Counted from the stretch's first letter, positions 16,682 to 26,003 are shown. The stretch is DNA of 64,000 bases from Streptomyces sp. L-9-10 (GCF_004151105.1 NZ_PHRF01000050.1:119799-183798), one strand, 5' to 3'. Notes: generated from the sequence alone by a model not told the origin. Numbers and translations are program-made.

Positions 16682-18709
16682 TCAGCCGACAGGCGACCGG
16701 GTCAGCGGGGGGACGTCGGGGAACCATCGCGGATCCTCCCAGACGAAGGAGAGATCGGCGGCCCAGTGCGGCTCGGGTCCGTCATGGCCGAAGGCGCTCT
16801 TGCGCAGTTCGAAGATCCGCTCGGGCAGATCGCCGGGCGGCAGCACGGAGAGCTGGTCGGCCAGCGCGTTCAGGAACGCGGCACCCCGGCAGGAGCCGCC
16901 GCACGCCGCGCCGTCGGTGCAGCCCGTGCGCGGCCACAGCACGATCGGGGCCGGGGCGTCCAGTACCGCGGTGTGCAGCCGGTCGCGGGGGCCCTTGGGT
17001 GGTCTGGTCAGCCCCACCGGGCCCGCCACGTCCTGGAGTTGTACGGTCAGCCACTCGGGCCTGGCGGTGCCCGCGCAGTTGACCCCGTAGACGGCCGAGC
17101 CCGGCTGCCGGTCGAGCACGTCCCACATCTTCTTCAGCCGGAACTGGAGCCGCTTGTTGGCCCGCCGGTCATGGTCCATCACCACCACGGGGGCGACACA
17201 CCCCAGCGGTGTGCTCATCCCCTTGCGCGCGGTCCACCGGTCGACCGGCTTGTTGAGCCAGGCGCGCGGCAGCGCGAACGCGATCAGCTCTCTTCCCTCG
17301 GTGTCGATCTCGGCGAACGCGTCATCGATACGGTCCAGCACCCAGGCACGGACCTCGCGCTCCGGCAGCCGCTCCTCACCGACCAGGCGCCGTCCTCCGT
17401 CGCGGTACGCGGACACCCCGACCAGCAGCGCGCCGCGGTCGGCCCCGCTGCGCTTGATCTCGACGAGGATCGGCGACCAGCGGCGGGGGGAGGAGCTGAC
17501 GGGCGGCATCGCGACGGCGGGTCCCGGGACCACGGCCACGGACGGGGCGGTCGCGTGGGGCGCGCTCGTGTGCGGGGCCTCGTACGGTGCGGTGGCGTAC
17601 GGCGCCGACGTGTACGGGGCGGCCTGCCGCACGGCGTACTCGGTGGCGTACGGCACCCGTGGCGCGTGGCTCATGATCCCCACGGCCGCGTGACTCCCGT
17701 CGTGCGGTGCCACGGGCGCTGGATCGTGCCGCGCGCGGTGCGCGCGGGACCAGTCGCGCAGCTCCGTGCCCAGCGTCTCGTCACCGACCAGCCCGGCCAG
17801 CCGTACCGTGAGCTCGGCGAGCGGCAGCGCCCCCGGCTCCGGCCGCCCGGCCTCCGACAGCAGATACCAGACCGCCTCCCAGAGGCTGCCCGGCTCACCG
17901 GGCGGCGGCTCGACGCCCAGGGGCCCGGCGGCGGCACGCAGCAGTCTGCCGAGGGCGCCGACGAGGGCGGGGGAGCCGGAGGCGCCGTGGGAGGCCGGGG
18001 AGCTGTGGGAGTCGGGGGAGCTGTGCGGGTCGGGGAAGCCGTGGGAGCCGGGGAAGCCGGCGCGGGCCACCAGCTCGCGCAGTCTCCGCTTCTCCTCCGT
18101 CGGATAGCCGGGGGTGGGGACGAGATCGGCGAGCGGCGCCCAGTGCCGGGCGAGGATCCGGGCCGGGATCATCCGGCTGGTGTGGCTCACCGGATCGTGC
18201 GAGACGACCATCCCGGCCACCGCGCCGGTGTCCTCCAGCATCACGGCGGCGCCGCTGAACCCGTGGTCGGTCTCCTGCCCGTATCCGCGCCAGCCCGCCA
18301 GCTGCGCCCACTCGTCGCGGATCAACTGGCGGGAGGTGGCGCGTAATTCGCTCTGCACGCCCTCCTCGTCGTACCCGTAGGGGAAGCCGTACGCCACCAG
18401 CTTCGGCGTGGGCGAGGCGTACGGCGCGTCGAGCGGGGCGAAGGCCGCGGGAGCGAGGCCCGGCGGCCGGTCCAGCTCCAGGACGGCCAGATCGCCCGGG
18501 TCGCGGTCGCCGCCCGCCCAGGTGTGCCCCCGCAACACGACCCTGGCGGGTAAGCGGCCGAGCCCCGGCACACCGGGGAACACCACCGAGGCCCGGTCGC
18601 CCGTCGCCACATGGGCGCACGTCAGTACCGTCCGGTCGGCGATGAGGAAGCCGGAGCCCACCGCCCCGTCGGCGTCGATCCTGGCGTGCCAGGCCGGGGA
18701 GCGCGTCAC
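16682..18709 (-). CDS. Intracellular trypsin-like protease with VMAP-C-like C-terminal domain
   Basis: The 675-residue protein has no signal peptide. Residues 1-195 are a chymotrypsin-fold protease with triad His33 (CAHV), Asp73 (GDLAVLEL) and Ser152 (GFSGAAV). Residues 203-330 form a small helical region that may be an effector-associated or VMAP-M domain. Residues 220-247 and 345-390 are low-complexity linkers ([18 protein letters not shown] repeats). Residues 412-665 match the vWA-MoxR-associated protein C-terminal domain pattern: [23 protein letters not shown] and the final [10 protein letters not shown]. In such systems this subunit senses or gates, and the protease is the effector. It overlaps the Trypco1 stop by 4 bp (GTGA). 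Confidence 0.87.
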   Translation of the reverse strand: MTRSPAWHARIDADGAVGSGFLIADRTVLTCAHVATGDRASVVFPGVPGLGRLPARVVLRGHTWAGGDRDPGDLAVLELDRPPGLAPAAFAPLDAPYASPTPKLVAYGFPYGYDEEGVQSELRATSRQLIRDEWAQLAGWRGYGQETDHGFSGAAVMLEDTGAVAGMVVSHDPVSHTSRMIPARILARHWAPLADLVPTPGYPTEEKRRLRELVARAGFPGSHGFPDPHSSPDSHSSPASHGASGSPALVGALGRLLRAAAGPLGVEPPPGEPGSLWEAVWYLLSEAGRPEPGALPLAELTVRLAGLVGDETLGTELRDWSRAHRARHDPAPVAPHDGSHAAVGIMSHAPRVPYATEYAVRQAAPYTSAPYATAPYEAPHTSAPHATAPSVAVVPGPAVAMPPVSSSPRRWSPILVEIKRSGADRGALLVGVSAYRDGGRRLVGEERLPEREVRAWVLDRIDDAFAEIDTEGRELIAFALPRAWLNKPVDRWTARKGMSTPLGCVAPVVVMDHDRRANKRLQFRLKKMWDVLDRQPGSAVYGVNCAGTARPEWLTVQLQDVAGPVGLTRPPKGPRDRLHTAVLDAPAPIVLWPRTGCTDGAACGGSCRGAAFLNALADQLSVLPPGDLPERIFELRKSAFGHDGPEPHWAADLSFVWEDPRWFPDVPPLTRSPVG

Positions 18710-19122
18710 CGGCCCGCCGTTCCCGGACTCCCCGCCGATCCGGAGTCCCCGGCGACCGCAGGACCAACGGCCGCGTCCGGCTCACAGGCCACGTCCGGCT
18801 CACCGGTCGTGCCCGGGTTCCAGGAGAGTTTGACCGTCATATGGCCCTCGGCCGAGGTCTTGGCGATCACCGCCCCCGCCTCCGCCACCAGCTTCACCCC
18901 GAACTCCAGCTCCACACCGTCCGGCTTGAGCGAGCCGTCCCGGAACACCGCGAGGGCCGATTCCGCGGCCGAGCGGATCCCCTGGAGCGCCTCGCCGAAG
19001 GTGTGGCCCGCCTGTGCGAGAGAGTTGCCGCGCGCCACCGGTCTGGCGCCCGGCGTGTCACGGTCGACCTCGACCACGACGGTGGCACCGCTGTCCGTCG
19101 TGAACTCCATCAGTGCCGTCAT
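18706..19122 (-). CDS. Trypsin-co-occurring domain 1 (Trypco1/CU044_2847-like) small protein
   Basis: The 138-residue protein has about 100 residues of compact fold: [16 protein letters not shown] strands, a central helix ([17 protein letters not shown]) and strands [20 protein letters not shown] and HMTVKLSW. A disordered Gly/Pro/Asp tail follows. This layout is that of the small proteins found next to trypsin-MoxR-vWA cassettes, called trypsin-co-occurring domain 1. It is the first gene of the four-gene operon and overlaps the protease gene by 4 bp. A role as regulator, inhibitor or substrate of the protease is inferred. Met5 is an alternative start. Confidence 0.8.
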   Translation of the reverse strand: MTALMEFTTDSGATVVVEVDRDTPGARPVARGNSLAQAGHTFGEALQGIRSAAESALAVFRDGSLKPDGVELEFGVKLVAEAGAVIAKTSAEGHMTVKLSWNPGTTGEPDVACEPDAAVGPAVAGDSGSAGSPGTAGR

Positions 19123-19200
19123 CGCCGCCCCCGCGATTGAAACGTCCCACGTCCTGCCGGACCTGCCGCATGCCCATTCTGGATCAATGGCCCACGTCCC

Positions 19201-19250
19201 GGCGAGGCTTTGGCCTGATCCGCGTGGGCGGCGAGGCTTTAGCCTGGTCC
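19201..19250 (+). repeat. Two 21-bp direct repeats just upstream of the AraC-type gene
   Basis: GGCGAGGCTTTGGCCTGATCC (19201-19221) and GGCGAGGCTTTAGCCTGGTCC (19230-19250) match at 19 of 21 positions with a 29-bp period. The second copy ends two bases before the ATG at 19253. The spacing suits AraC-type half-sites, or a duplicated promoter core (the second copy contains TAGCCT); autoregulation is inferred. Confidence 0.6.
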
Positions 19251-19252
19251 CT

Positions 19253-19993
19253 ATGTACGAGGAACGGCCGTCGCGGCTGGACGGCGCGATCGTCTGGACG
19301 CGGACGGTGCGGGCCGACGACGACTCCCCGCCTTATCCGGTGCTGCCGGACGGCTGTATGGACCTGCTGTGGATCGGCGGCAGACTGGTGGTCGCGGGGC
19401 CCGACACCCACGCGTACGCGCCTGAGGGGATCGCCGGGCTGTACTGCGCCGGAGTGCGCTTCGCGCCCGGGACCGCGCCGGCGCTGCTCGGCGTACCGGC
19501 GCACGAGCTGCGCGACCGGCGCGTGGAGCTGGCCGACCTGTGGTCGCCTGCCGAGGTGCGCCGGCTGACGGCCCGGCTGGCGGCGGCTCAGGACCCGGCC
19601 GCCGCCCTGGAAGCCGTCGCGCTGCGCCGGGCCGCCGCGGCGGAACCGCCGGACCCGCTGCTCCGGGCGGTCGTCGACGCCCTGGAAGCGGGCCGTACGG
19701 TCGCCGCCACCGCCGACGCCGTCGGCCTGGGCGCCCGTCAGTTGCACCGCCGCTCGCTGGACGCCTTCGGCTACGGGCCGAAGACCCTGGCGCGGGTGCT
19801 GCGGCTCCAGCGCGCGCTGACCTTCGTACGGGACGGGGCGCCGTTCGCCGCGGCGGCGCTCGCGGCGGGCTGTGCCGACCAGGCGCATCTCGCCCGGGAG
19901 ACCCGCGAGCTGGCCGGGCTCACGCTCGGTGCCTACGCGGCGCTGGCGAACAGCGAGACCACGCAGCCGTCCGGGTCGAGCACCACCGCGTAA
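19253..19993 (+). CDS. AraC-family transcriptional regulator
   Basis: The 246-residue protein has an N-terminal ligand or unknown domain of the DUF6597 kind ([20 protein letters not shown], about 28-47). A C-terminal AraC-type double helix-turn-helix (about 145-235) follows, with [29 protein letters not shown] and [13 protein letters not shown]. The ATG at 19253 is chosen because the longer frame upstream overlaps the Trypco1 gene without family similarity. There is no ribosome site, so the message may be leaderless. Its last 61 bp overlap the 3' end of the VOC gene on the other strand. Confidence 0.85.
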   Translation: MYEERPSRLDGAIVWTRTVRADDDSPPYPVLPDGCMDLLWIGGRLVVAGPDTHAYAPEGIAGLYCAGVRFAPGTAPALLGVPAHELRDRRVELADLWSPAEVRRLTARLAAAQDPAAALEAVALRRAAAAEPPDPLLRAVVDALEAGRTVAATADAVGLGARQLHRRSLDAFGYGPKTLARVLRLQRALTFVRDGAPFAAAALAAGCADQAHLARETRELAGLTLGAYAALANSETTQPSGSSTTA

Positions 19994-20397
19994 CGCTGTC
20001 CCCAGACCGCGTCCCAGGGCTTGAGATGCCCGGTGTGCCCGGCCGCGACCAGCGCTTCGTAGGTGGCGTCCACCTCGGCGGGGCCGGCGCACAGGAAGGC
20101 GAGTCCGATCCGCTCGCCGCCCTGCGGCCGGGTCCAGCCCGGATCGTAGGAGCGGACGGTCTCCTCCGTGTCCCAGAGGATCCGCAGTCCGCCGGGCAGG
20201 GTGGCCTCGGCGTGGGGCGCGGCGTCGGCGCCGGCGGGGACGTCCACACCGAGCCGGCGGTAGAAGGCGAGCGAGGCGGCCATGTCGGAGACGACCAGGC
20301 CGATGGCGTCGAGTCGCGGTGCACCCGGAGCGGTCACGGGATCAGGGGTCAGGGGGTCAGGGGTCAGGGGATCAGTGGTCATGGGATCAGTGGTCAT
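19933..20397 (-). CDS. VOC-family (glyoxalase/bleomycin-resistance fold) protein
   Basis: The 154-residue protein has the paired beta-alpha-beta-beta-beta modules of the VOC superfamily: [20 protein letters not shown] at the start and [16 protein letters not shown] at the end. Residues 1-21 are four near-identical pentapeptides of the form M/L-T-T/P-D-P, encoded by 15-bp tandem repeats at the start codon. The ATG could be at residue 1 or 6. Substrate is unknown. The gene is convergent with, and overlaps, the AraC-type gene. Confidence 0.85.
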   Translation of the reverse strand: MTTDPMTTDPLTPDPLTPDPVTAPGAPRLDAIGLVVSDMAASLAFYRRLGVDVPAGADAAPHAEATLPGGLRILWDTEETVRSYDPGWTRPQGGERIGLAFLCAGPAEVDATYEALVAAGHTGHLKPWDAVWGQRYAVVLDPDGCVVSLFASAA

Positions 20398-20524
20398 GCG
20401 CCCACCGTAGGAGCACGGGCCGGGCGGGTCTTGAACGAATCGGACATGCCGGGATCCGTGGCCGTCATGGTTTCGTAAGAGGTGAGAGGCGGTGCACCGG
20501 CCACCGCCCGAGGAGACTGGACGT

Positions 20525-21334
20525 ATGCACTCCATCCTGGTCGTCGACGACGATCCGACCGTCGCCGAGGTCGTCACCGGCTATCTGGAACGGGCCGGCT
20601 TCTCCGTGGACCGGGCGGCCGACGGCCCCGAGGCGCTGCGGCTCGCCGCCGCCGGCCCGCCCGCGCTGGTGGTGCTCGATCTGATGCTGCCCGGTATGGA
20701 CGGCCTGGAGGTGTGCCGGCGGCTGCGGGCCACCGCGCCCGTTCCGGTGATCATGCTGACCGCGCGCGGCGACGAGGACGACCGGATCCTCGGGCTGGAA
20801 ATAGGGGCGGACGACTATGTCACCAAACCCTTCAGCCCCCGGGAACTGGTGCTCCGCGTCGAGTCCGTACTGCGTCGCCACAGCGGTGACCAGGGGCGCG
20901 CGGCCGGGGCCGCGGAGCCCGAGCTGCGGCGGGCCGGTATCGCCCTCGACCCCGCCGGCCGCCGTGCCACCAAGGACGGCAGGCCGCTCGCGCTCACACT
21001 CCGCGAATTCGATCTGCTGGCCCACCTCATGCGCCATCCCGGCCTGGCGATCGGCCGGGAGACGCTGATGCACGACGTCTGGGGATGGGAGTTCGGCGAT
21101 CTGTCGACGGTCACGGTGCATGTACGGCGGCTGCGCGGCAAGATCGAGGACGATCCGGCCAGGCCCCGGCTGATCCGGACGGTCTGGGGCGTGGGCTACC
21201 GCTTCGACGTGCCGGCCGACGACCGGGCCCCGGCCGACGACCCGGTCGCTTCCGTGGAGGCCGTGCCCGCGCCCGCACAGGTGCCCGCGCCCGCACAGGT
21301 ACCCGCCGACGGGAGCCGGGGGCGCCGTGCGTGA
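20525..21334 (+). CDS. OmpR/PhoB-family response regulator
   Basis: The 269-residue regulator has a receiver domain (1-115) with acidic pocket VVDDDP, phospho-acceptor Asp52 (VLDLMLPGMDG), the MLTARG threonine and the VTKPFSP lysine. An OmpR winged helix (about 140-232) ends GVGYRFDVP. A disordered tail contains a duplicated VPAPAQ hexapeptide. The ATG at 20525 has GAGGAG upstream. The next gene, a histidine kinase, starts inside its last codons, so the two form a co-translated pair. The stimulus cannot be deduced. Confidence 0.93.
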   Translation: MHSILVVDDDPTVAEVVTGYLERAGFSVDRAADGPEALRLAAAGPPALVVLDLMLPGMDGLEVCRRLRATAPVPVIMLTARGDEDDRILGLEIGADDYVTKPFSPRELVLRVESVLRRHSGDQGRAAGAAEPELRRAGIALDPAGRRATKDGRPLALTLREFDLLAHLMRHPGLAIGRETLMHDVWGWEFGDLSTVTVHVRRLRGKIEDDPARPRLIRTVWGVGYRFDVPADDRAPADDPVASVEAVPAPAQVPAPAQVPADGSRGRRA

Positions 21335-22442
21335 CATGGCACTGATCGCGCTGCTGGCCTTTCTCGGCGCCGCTGCCGCCGGTCTGCTCGGCGCGCTGGT
21401 CCTGCGGCTGCTGCGGGACCGCTCGGTCGCCGTCGCCCTGACCGTCGTCGCCGCCGTGGCCGTCACCGCGATGTTCGCGGGAACGCTCGTCGTCGCCCGC
21501 GCGATGTTCCTGTCCGCCCACGACCTCTCCGTCGTCACCACGGTCGTGGCGATGGCCGCGGTCGTCTCGCTGGCCACCGCGCTGCTGCTGGGGCGCTGGG
21601 TGGTCGCCCGCAGCCACGATCTGACGCTGGCCGCCCGCTCGTTCGGCGACGGCGGCAGCTTCGCCGCGCCCGGCGGCGCCTCCACCGCCGAACTCGCCGC
21701 GCTGGGGCGCGAGCTGGCGGCCACCAGCGCCAGACTGACCGCCTCCCGGGAGCGCGAACGGGCGCTGGAGACCTCCCGGCGCGAACTGGTCGCCTGGATC
21801 TCGCACGATCTGCGTACGCCCCTCGCCGGACTGCGCGCCATGTCCGAGGCGCTGGAGGACGGTGTCGTCCAGGACCCGGAGCGCTACTTCCGGCAGATCA
21901 GGGCCGAGGTGGAGCGGCTCAACTCGATGGTCGGCGATCTCTTCGAACTGTCCCGTATCCACGCCGGGGCGCTGGCGCTCGCCCCGACCCGGATGTCGGC
22001 GTACGACCTGGTCGGCGAGGCGCTCGCGGGCGCCGATCCGCTCGCCAGGCAGCACGGCGTACGGCTGGTCGGGGGCCGGGTGGAGGCCGTACCGGTCGAG
22101 GTGGACGGCAAGGAGATGACCCGCGTCCTCGCCAATCTCCTGGTCAACGCCATCCACCGGACCCCGGCGGACGGCACGGTCGCGGTGGCGGCCGAACGGC
22201 GCGCGGACTCCGTGGTCCTCTCCGTGACGGACGGCTGCGGCGGTATCCCGTCCGAGGACCTGCCGCGTGTCTTCGACACCGGCTGGCGCGGCACCCAGGC
22301 GCGTACCCCGCCCGCGGGCGCGGGCCTCGGACTGGCGATCGTCCGGGGCATCGTGGAGGCGCACGAGGGCCGGGCCGAGGTGCGCAACGTGACGGGCGGC
22401 TGCCGGTTCGAGGTCACGCTGCCCGCGGCGGCCACCGGTTGA
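21327..22442 (+). CDS. Two-component sensor histidine kinase
   Basis: The 371-residue membrane kinase has hydrophobic segments at about 5-27, 36-58 and 70-88. A HAMP-like linker (about 90-145) follows, then dimerisation/phosphoacceptor His160 in WISHDLRTPL, N-box NLLVNAIHR, G1 VTDGCGGI, F-box VFDTG and G2 GAGLGLAI. It has almost no extracellular domain, so it probably senses the membrane or an intramembrane signal. The GTG at 21327 overlaps the response regulator by 8 bp; an ATG at 21336 is an alternative. Confidence 0.92.
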   Translation: MRDMALIALLAFLGAAAAGLLGALVLRLLRDRSVAVALTVVAAVAVTAMFAGTLVVARAMFLSAHDLSVVTTVVAMAAVVSLATALLLGRWVVARSHDLTLAARSFGDGGSFAAPGGASTAELAALGRELAATSARLTASRERERALETSRRELVAWISHDLRTPLAGLRAMSEALEDGVVQDPERYFRQIRAEVERLNSMVGDLFELSRIHAGALALAPTRMSAYDLVGEALAGADPLARQHGVRLVGGRVEAVPVEVDGKEMTRVLANLLVNAIHRTPADGTVAVAAERRADSVVLSVTDGCGGIPSEDLPRVFDTGWRGTQARTPPAGAGLGLAIVRGIVEAHEGRAEVRNVTGGCRFEVTLPAAATG

Positions 22443-22490
22443 CACCCGCGGCCACCGGTTGACACCCGCGGCCACCGGGGGACACCCGGG
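22431..22490 (+). repeat. Three tandem 20-bp repeats spanning the kinase stop codon
   Basis: GCCACCGGTTGACACCCGCG occurs twice without a gap (22431-22450, 22451-22470), followed by a diverged third copy GCCACCGGGGGACACCCGGG (22471-22490). The first copy supplies the TGA stop of the kinase gene. It looks like recent slippage and no function is apparent. Confidence 0.85.
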
Positions 22491-22505
22491 TACGGCACAA
22501 CGACA

Positions 22506-22538
22506 CGACGGGCCGCGCACCAGGTGCGCGGCCCGTCG
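22506..22538. terminator. Bidirectional terminator between the sensor kinase and protease genes
   Basis: A perfect 13-bp stem (CGACGGGCCGCGC at 22506-22518, GCGCGGCCCGTCG at 22526-22538) with a 7-base loop lies between the convergent kinase and protease genes. Confidence 0.75.
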
Positions 22539-22561
22539 GGCGGTCCGAGGGAGGGTGTCGC

Positions 22562-23452
22562 TTAGAAGACGCTGACGCCGTAGGCGTTGAGGGCCTCGAC
22601 GACCGGCTGGAAGAACGTGGTGCCGCCGGAGGAGCAGTTGCCGCTGCCGCCCGAGGTCAGGCCCAGCGCCGTGCTGCCGGCGAAGAGCGCGCCGCCGCTG
22701 TCGCCGGGCTCGGCGCAGACGTTGGTCTGGATCATGCCGTAGACGATCTGGCCGCTACCGTAGTTGACGGTCGCGTTGAGGCCGGTGACCGTACCGCTGT
22801 GGACACCGGTGGTCGAGCCGCTACGACGGACGCTCTGGCCGACGGAGGGGTTCGCGGCGGAGGTGATGTCCTGGTACGAGCCGTTGTACAGGTACACCCG
22901 GCCGTCGGCCGCAGCCGGGTTGGAGTGCTGGATGAGGCCGTAGTCGTTGGTCGGGAAGCTCGTACCGGCCCTGGTGCCGATGTTCCAGGAGGCGCCGATG
23001 TTGGTGCAGTGTCCGGCGGTCACGGCGTAGTACGTCGAGCCGCTGCGGACGTTGAAGCCGAGCGAACAGCGGCTGCCGCTGGTGGTGATGGCCTCGCCGC
23101 CGGCGATGAGCTTGTTGATCTTGCCGGGGGTGTGCTTGACCGTGACGCCCGCGGCGTCGCCCACGGAGTCCTTGATCGTGGCTATCTCCGCGTTCGAGAC
23201 CGTGCTGTCGACGGTGAGGACGATCTTGCCGGTGGCCTTGTCCGTGTACCAGGCCGTACCGGCGACGTCCGCTTCGGCGATGGCGGCGCTGGCGGTGGCG
23301 AACTGCGCCGCGGTCGGCTGGGGGGCCGGGGCGGGCGCGGCGACGGCCGCCGGGACGGCAATCGCGACGGCGGTCACCAGACCGGAGGCGGCGGCGATGA
23401 GCTGGGCTCGTCTGGAAACCGAGCCGAGGGGGGAGAAGCGCTTGAAGGTCAC
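22562..23452 (-). CDS. Secreted S1-family serine protease, streptogrisin B type
   Basis: This is a 296-residue prepro-protease. The GTG at 23452 is chosen because it follows GGAGG with five-base spacing; an ATG two codons further out overlaps that site. Residues 1-39 are a twin-Arg-containing, otherwise Sec-like signal peptide, and 40-115 a short alpha-lytic-type pro-region. Mature enzyme probably starts at Ile116 ([17 protein letters not shown]), by analogy with streptogrisin B. Triad residues are His148 (TAGHC), Asp170 (NDYG) and Ser252 (GDSGG), and the C-terminal [16 protein letters not shown] is typical. It is an extracellular chymotrypsin-like protease linked to nutrient acquisition in streptomycetes. 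Confidence 0.95.
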   Translation of the reverse strand: MTFKRFSPLGSVSRRAQLIAAASGLVTAVAIAVPAAVAAPAPAPQPTAAQFATASAAIAEADVAGTAWYTDKATGKIVLTVDSTVSNAEIATIKDSVGDAAGVTVKHTPGKINKLIAGGEAITTSGSRCSLGFNVRSGSTYYAVTAGHCTNIGASWNIGTRAGTSFPTNDYGLIQHSNPAAADGRVYLYNGSYQDITSAANPSVGQSVRRSGSTTGVHSGTVTGLNATVNYGSGQIVYGMIQTNVCAEPGDSGGALFAGSTALGLTSGGSGNCSSGGTTFFQPVVEALNAYGVSVF

Positions 23453-24145
23453 AAAATCCTCCATTGGTGGGGGAACCGCGTGGCCCGTTGGGTGAGCAGG
23501 CCGTTGGGGATGCGATCGTCCATGGCCATTCGGTTTTGGCCGTGGACCTGTCAACCGCACGGTCCGAATCGTTGACTCCGCCCGCTCTTGAGGCAAGGCC
23601 GACTTCTGGACCGACTGCGAGGGCCGGCCGTCGCGGCCTCCGCGCCCCCCGAAGTCCCCCGGCGGACCGGCCTGTCGGCCGAGCCCGCGGGCCCGGCCGA
23701 CGGCGGGCGTGTGAGCTGCTGCAAAGCCTGTGCGGATGGCAAAGCGCCGGCAAAAGCCCGTCAAAGCCCGTGCCAGGCAGGGGGTTTGTGTCCTGACGTC
23801 ATTCGGCCACGCGAAGAGCCGTCACAAACACACATGCTTCACCGAGGGTGCTGGATGTATGACACAGCGGTTTCGCGTTCCCGGCGGGAGGAGGGTGATC
23901 GCTCGTATCTATGCGCGTCCGTCGCCCGTTTATGTGACGTACCGCCGAATTGCCCTCGTGTTGATCATGGCTGAATTTCATTGGTACGGGTGCCGAACGG
24001 GTACGCAACGGCCCGAGATGGAGCGGTGATTCGACCGGCGGGGCGCCCTTGCGTACCCATGTGACGTGTGCTGCGGATGGGCCGAGGACTGTCACGGCAG
24101 CCGCGCCGCGCCTCGGCGCGGGCCTCGGCGCGGCCTCGGCGCGGA
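23453..24145. other. About 690-bp region without a convincing gene, relatively AT-rich
   Basis: This lies between the start of the protease gene and the end of the serine hydrolase gene, both on the minus strand. The right half (about 23780-24010) has clearly lower GC than its surroundings. Open frames on both strands lack codon bias, ribosome sites and recognisable motifs. It probably holds the protease promoter and an upstream regulatory region; I cannot place individual sites. Confidence 0.5.
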
Positions 24146-25312
24146 CTACAGCGCGCTGTACAGCGCGTCGATCAGCGCCATCTTGCGTGGATCATCGGCG
24201 ATGTGCGGCCCCATCCGGTTCATCACGTAACCCATGCTGATGCCCGCCTCCGGATCCGCGAGGCCGCAGGAACCGCCGAAGCCGTCGTGGCCGACCGCCC
24301 GGGGATTGGGGCCGTACGAGCCGTTGGCTCCGCTCAGCCAGAGTCCGAGGCCGGTCTCCGTGTCATGGGCGAAGCCCGCGCCGAGCACCAGGTCCCGGCA
24401 GGCGCCCTGGCCCTCGCGGACCAGCTCCACGGTCTCCGGGGAGAGCACGCGGTGCTCGCCGAGGCGCCCGCGCCCGGCCACGATCCCGTACAGCGCCGCG
24501 ACCGCGCGGGCCGTGCCGTGCCCATTGGCGGCGGGGAGCTCGGCGGCGCGCCACGCGGCCGTGTTGGCCTCGGCCGCGCCGGTCGCGGGGTTGCCCAGGG
24601 CCGCGAGCGCGACCGGCTCCATCCGGCCGAAGGCGGCGGTCTGTTCGGCGGTGAGGGGCACGCGCGGATGCACCAGCTCGGCGCATCGGGCGGCCTCCTT
24701 CTCCGGCAGCCCGATGGTGAAGTCGATACCGAGCGGCCCGGTCACCTCCCGGTGCAGGAATGCACCCGGCAGCAGGCCCGTGACGCGTCGGACGACCTCG
24801 CCGACCAGGAAGCCGTAGGTGATCGGGTGATAGCCGGACCGGGTGCCCGGCTCCCACCAGGGCTCCGTCGCGGCGAGCCGGGACGTGGTCAGCTCCCAGT
24901 CGTAGAGCTGCTCGACGGAGTGCGGCTCGCGCAGTCCCGCCAGCCCCGCGCGGTGCGCGAGCAGATGCCGTACGAGCACGGACTCCTTGCCGGCCGCGGC
25001 GAACTCGGGCCAGTACGCGGCGACCGGCGCGTCCGGGTCGAGCAGTCCGCGGTCGATCAGCAGATGCGCGCACAGGGCCGTCGGCCCCTTGGTCGTCGAC
25101 CACACGTTGACCAGGGTCTCGCGCTCCCACGGCCGGGTCCGCGCGCCGTCGGCCCATCCCGCCCACAGGTCGACGACCGGCTCGCCGCCGGCCAGCACGG
25201 TGACGCCCGCGCCGAGTTCGCCGCGCTCCTCGAAGTTCCGCTCGAACGCGGCGCGCACAGCGGCGAACCGTTCGTCGCAGTGTCCCTGTATGCGTGGTGC
25301 CTGTGGTGTCAT
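24146..25312 (-). CDS. Serine hydrolase, beta-lactamase/EstB (class C-like) family
   Basis: The 388-residue protein has no signal peptide. The catalytic Ser-x-x-Lys is in NVWSTTKGPTALCAHLLIDRG (about residue 72), and the second motif Tyr is in SGYHPITYGFLVGEV. This is the pattern of EstB-type esterases in the class C beta-lactamase superfamily rather than true beta-lactamases. The ATG at 25312 has GGAGG with five-base spacing. It is probably a cytoplasmic esterase or amidase; the substrate is unknown. Confidence 0.88.
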   Translation of the reverse strand: MTPQAPRIQGHCDERFAAVRAAFERNFEERGELGAGVTVLAGGEPVVDLWAGWADGARTRPWERETLVNVWSTTKGPTALCAHLLIDRGLLDPDAPVAAYWPEFAAAGKESVLVRHLLAHRAGLAGLREPHSVEQLYDWELTTSRLAATEPWWEPGTRSGYHPITYGFLVGEVVRRVTGLLPGAFLHREVTGPLGIDFTIGLPEKEAARCAELVHPRVPLTAEQTAAFGRMEPVALAALGNPATGAAEANTAAWRAAELPAANGHGTARAVAALYGIVAGRGRLGEHRVLSPETVELVREGQGACRDLVLGAGFAHDTETGLGLWLSGANGSYGPNPRAVGHDGFGGSCGLADPEAGISMGYVMNRMGPHIADDPRKMALIDALYSAL

Positions 25313-25545
25313 CGGGCCCTCCGTCGCCCCGGGCGGGCCGGGTGGCCCGCTTGCCGATCCGGTTGTCCCGAAACGTACCGACTGGTCGGACCGGCGGGAA
25401 GACGCGGGCGGTGCCGCACGACGCCGCGCGGCACCGGACGGAACGCCTCATCCGCGGCGGGACCGGCTCCAGTCGTCGCCATCAAGTTGCCGGTCCCGAA
25501 GGGGGGTAGGAGGGTGACCTCAAGAGCATCATCCGCACTATCCGC

Positions 25546-25552
25546 TATAAAA
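25546..25552 (+). promoter_or_regulatory. Candidate -10 box (TATAAAA)
   Basis: TATAAAA stands out in this GC-rich region, 23 bp before the GTG of the Rho_N-like protein and within the divergent intergenic region. No clear -35 box is visible at the expected distance. Confidence 0.35.
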
Positions 25553-25574
25553 CGGACCATGAGGAGTGATCCAC

Positions 25575-25898
25575 GTGCCACGAGGCTCCAGCCCCAAACG
25601 TGAGCGCCAGTACGAACACATCAAGGACAGCGCGCGAGAGCGCGGCGAGAGCGCGATGCGGTCGGAGGAGATCGCCGCGCGCACCGTGAACAAGGAAAGG
25701 GCCCGCGCCGGGGAGTCCCGTACCGCGAGCAAGACGTCGATCCAGGACATGGCGTCCTCCAAGCGCGGCGGGCAGCGCTCGCACAGCGGGGCCGCGGGAC
25801 CGACGTACGACCAGCTGTACGCCGAGGCGCAGCGCCGCAATGTGCACGGCCGCTCGTCCATGAACAAGGCCGAGCTGATGCGCGAACTGGGCCGCTGA
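25575..25898 (+). CDS. Small basic protein with C-terminal Rho_N/SAP-like motif ('plasmid stabilization' family)
   Basis: The 107-residue, highly charged protein has an N-terminal Arg/Lys/Glu-rich helical part (SSPKRERQYEHIKDSARERG). Its C-terminal motif LYAEAQRRNVHGRSSMNKAE resembles the Rho N-terminal or Ku C-terminal SAP-like nucleic-acid binding helix-extended loop-helix. Actinobacterial homologues are usually labelled plasmid stabilization protein, which is not evidence of function. The GTG at 25575 has AGGAG eight bases upstream; a GTG at 25566 is too close to that site. Confidence 0.82.
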   Translation: MPRGSSPKRERQYEHIKDSARERGESAMRSEEIAARTVNKERARAGESRTASKTSIQDMASSKRGGQRSHSGAAGPTYDQLYAEAQRRNVHGRSSMNKAELMRELGR

Positions 25899-25963
25899 CC
25901 CGCTCGCGATCCGCCGCACCGTCGCCGCGCGGGCGGGAGCACGGTGAACGGATCGGTCGGTAC

Positions 25964-26003
25964 GGCGCTGTGCGCCGCGGCGACGGCCGTGGCGCACAGC
26001 GCC
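25964..26003. terminator. Hairpin terminator downstream of the Rho_N-like gene
   Basis: A perfect 13-bp stem (GGCGCTGTGCGCC at 25964-25976, GGCGCACAGCGCC at 25991-26003) with a 14-base loop lies 66 bp after the stop codon. No U-tract follows, as is common in Streptomyces. Confidence 0.65.

Noticed and set aside
14224..17082. 952-codon plus-strand frame across the MoxR/vWA genes
   Set aside because: Antisense to two genes with Walker and vWA motifs; Ser/Arg/Pro-rich translation typical of a shadow.
23588..24029. Open frames on the plus strand in the AT-richer gap upstream of the protease
   Set aside because: No ribosome site, no codon bias and no recognisable motif; recorded only as an intergenic region.
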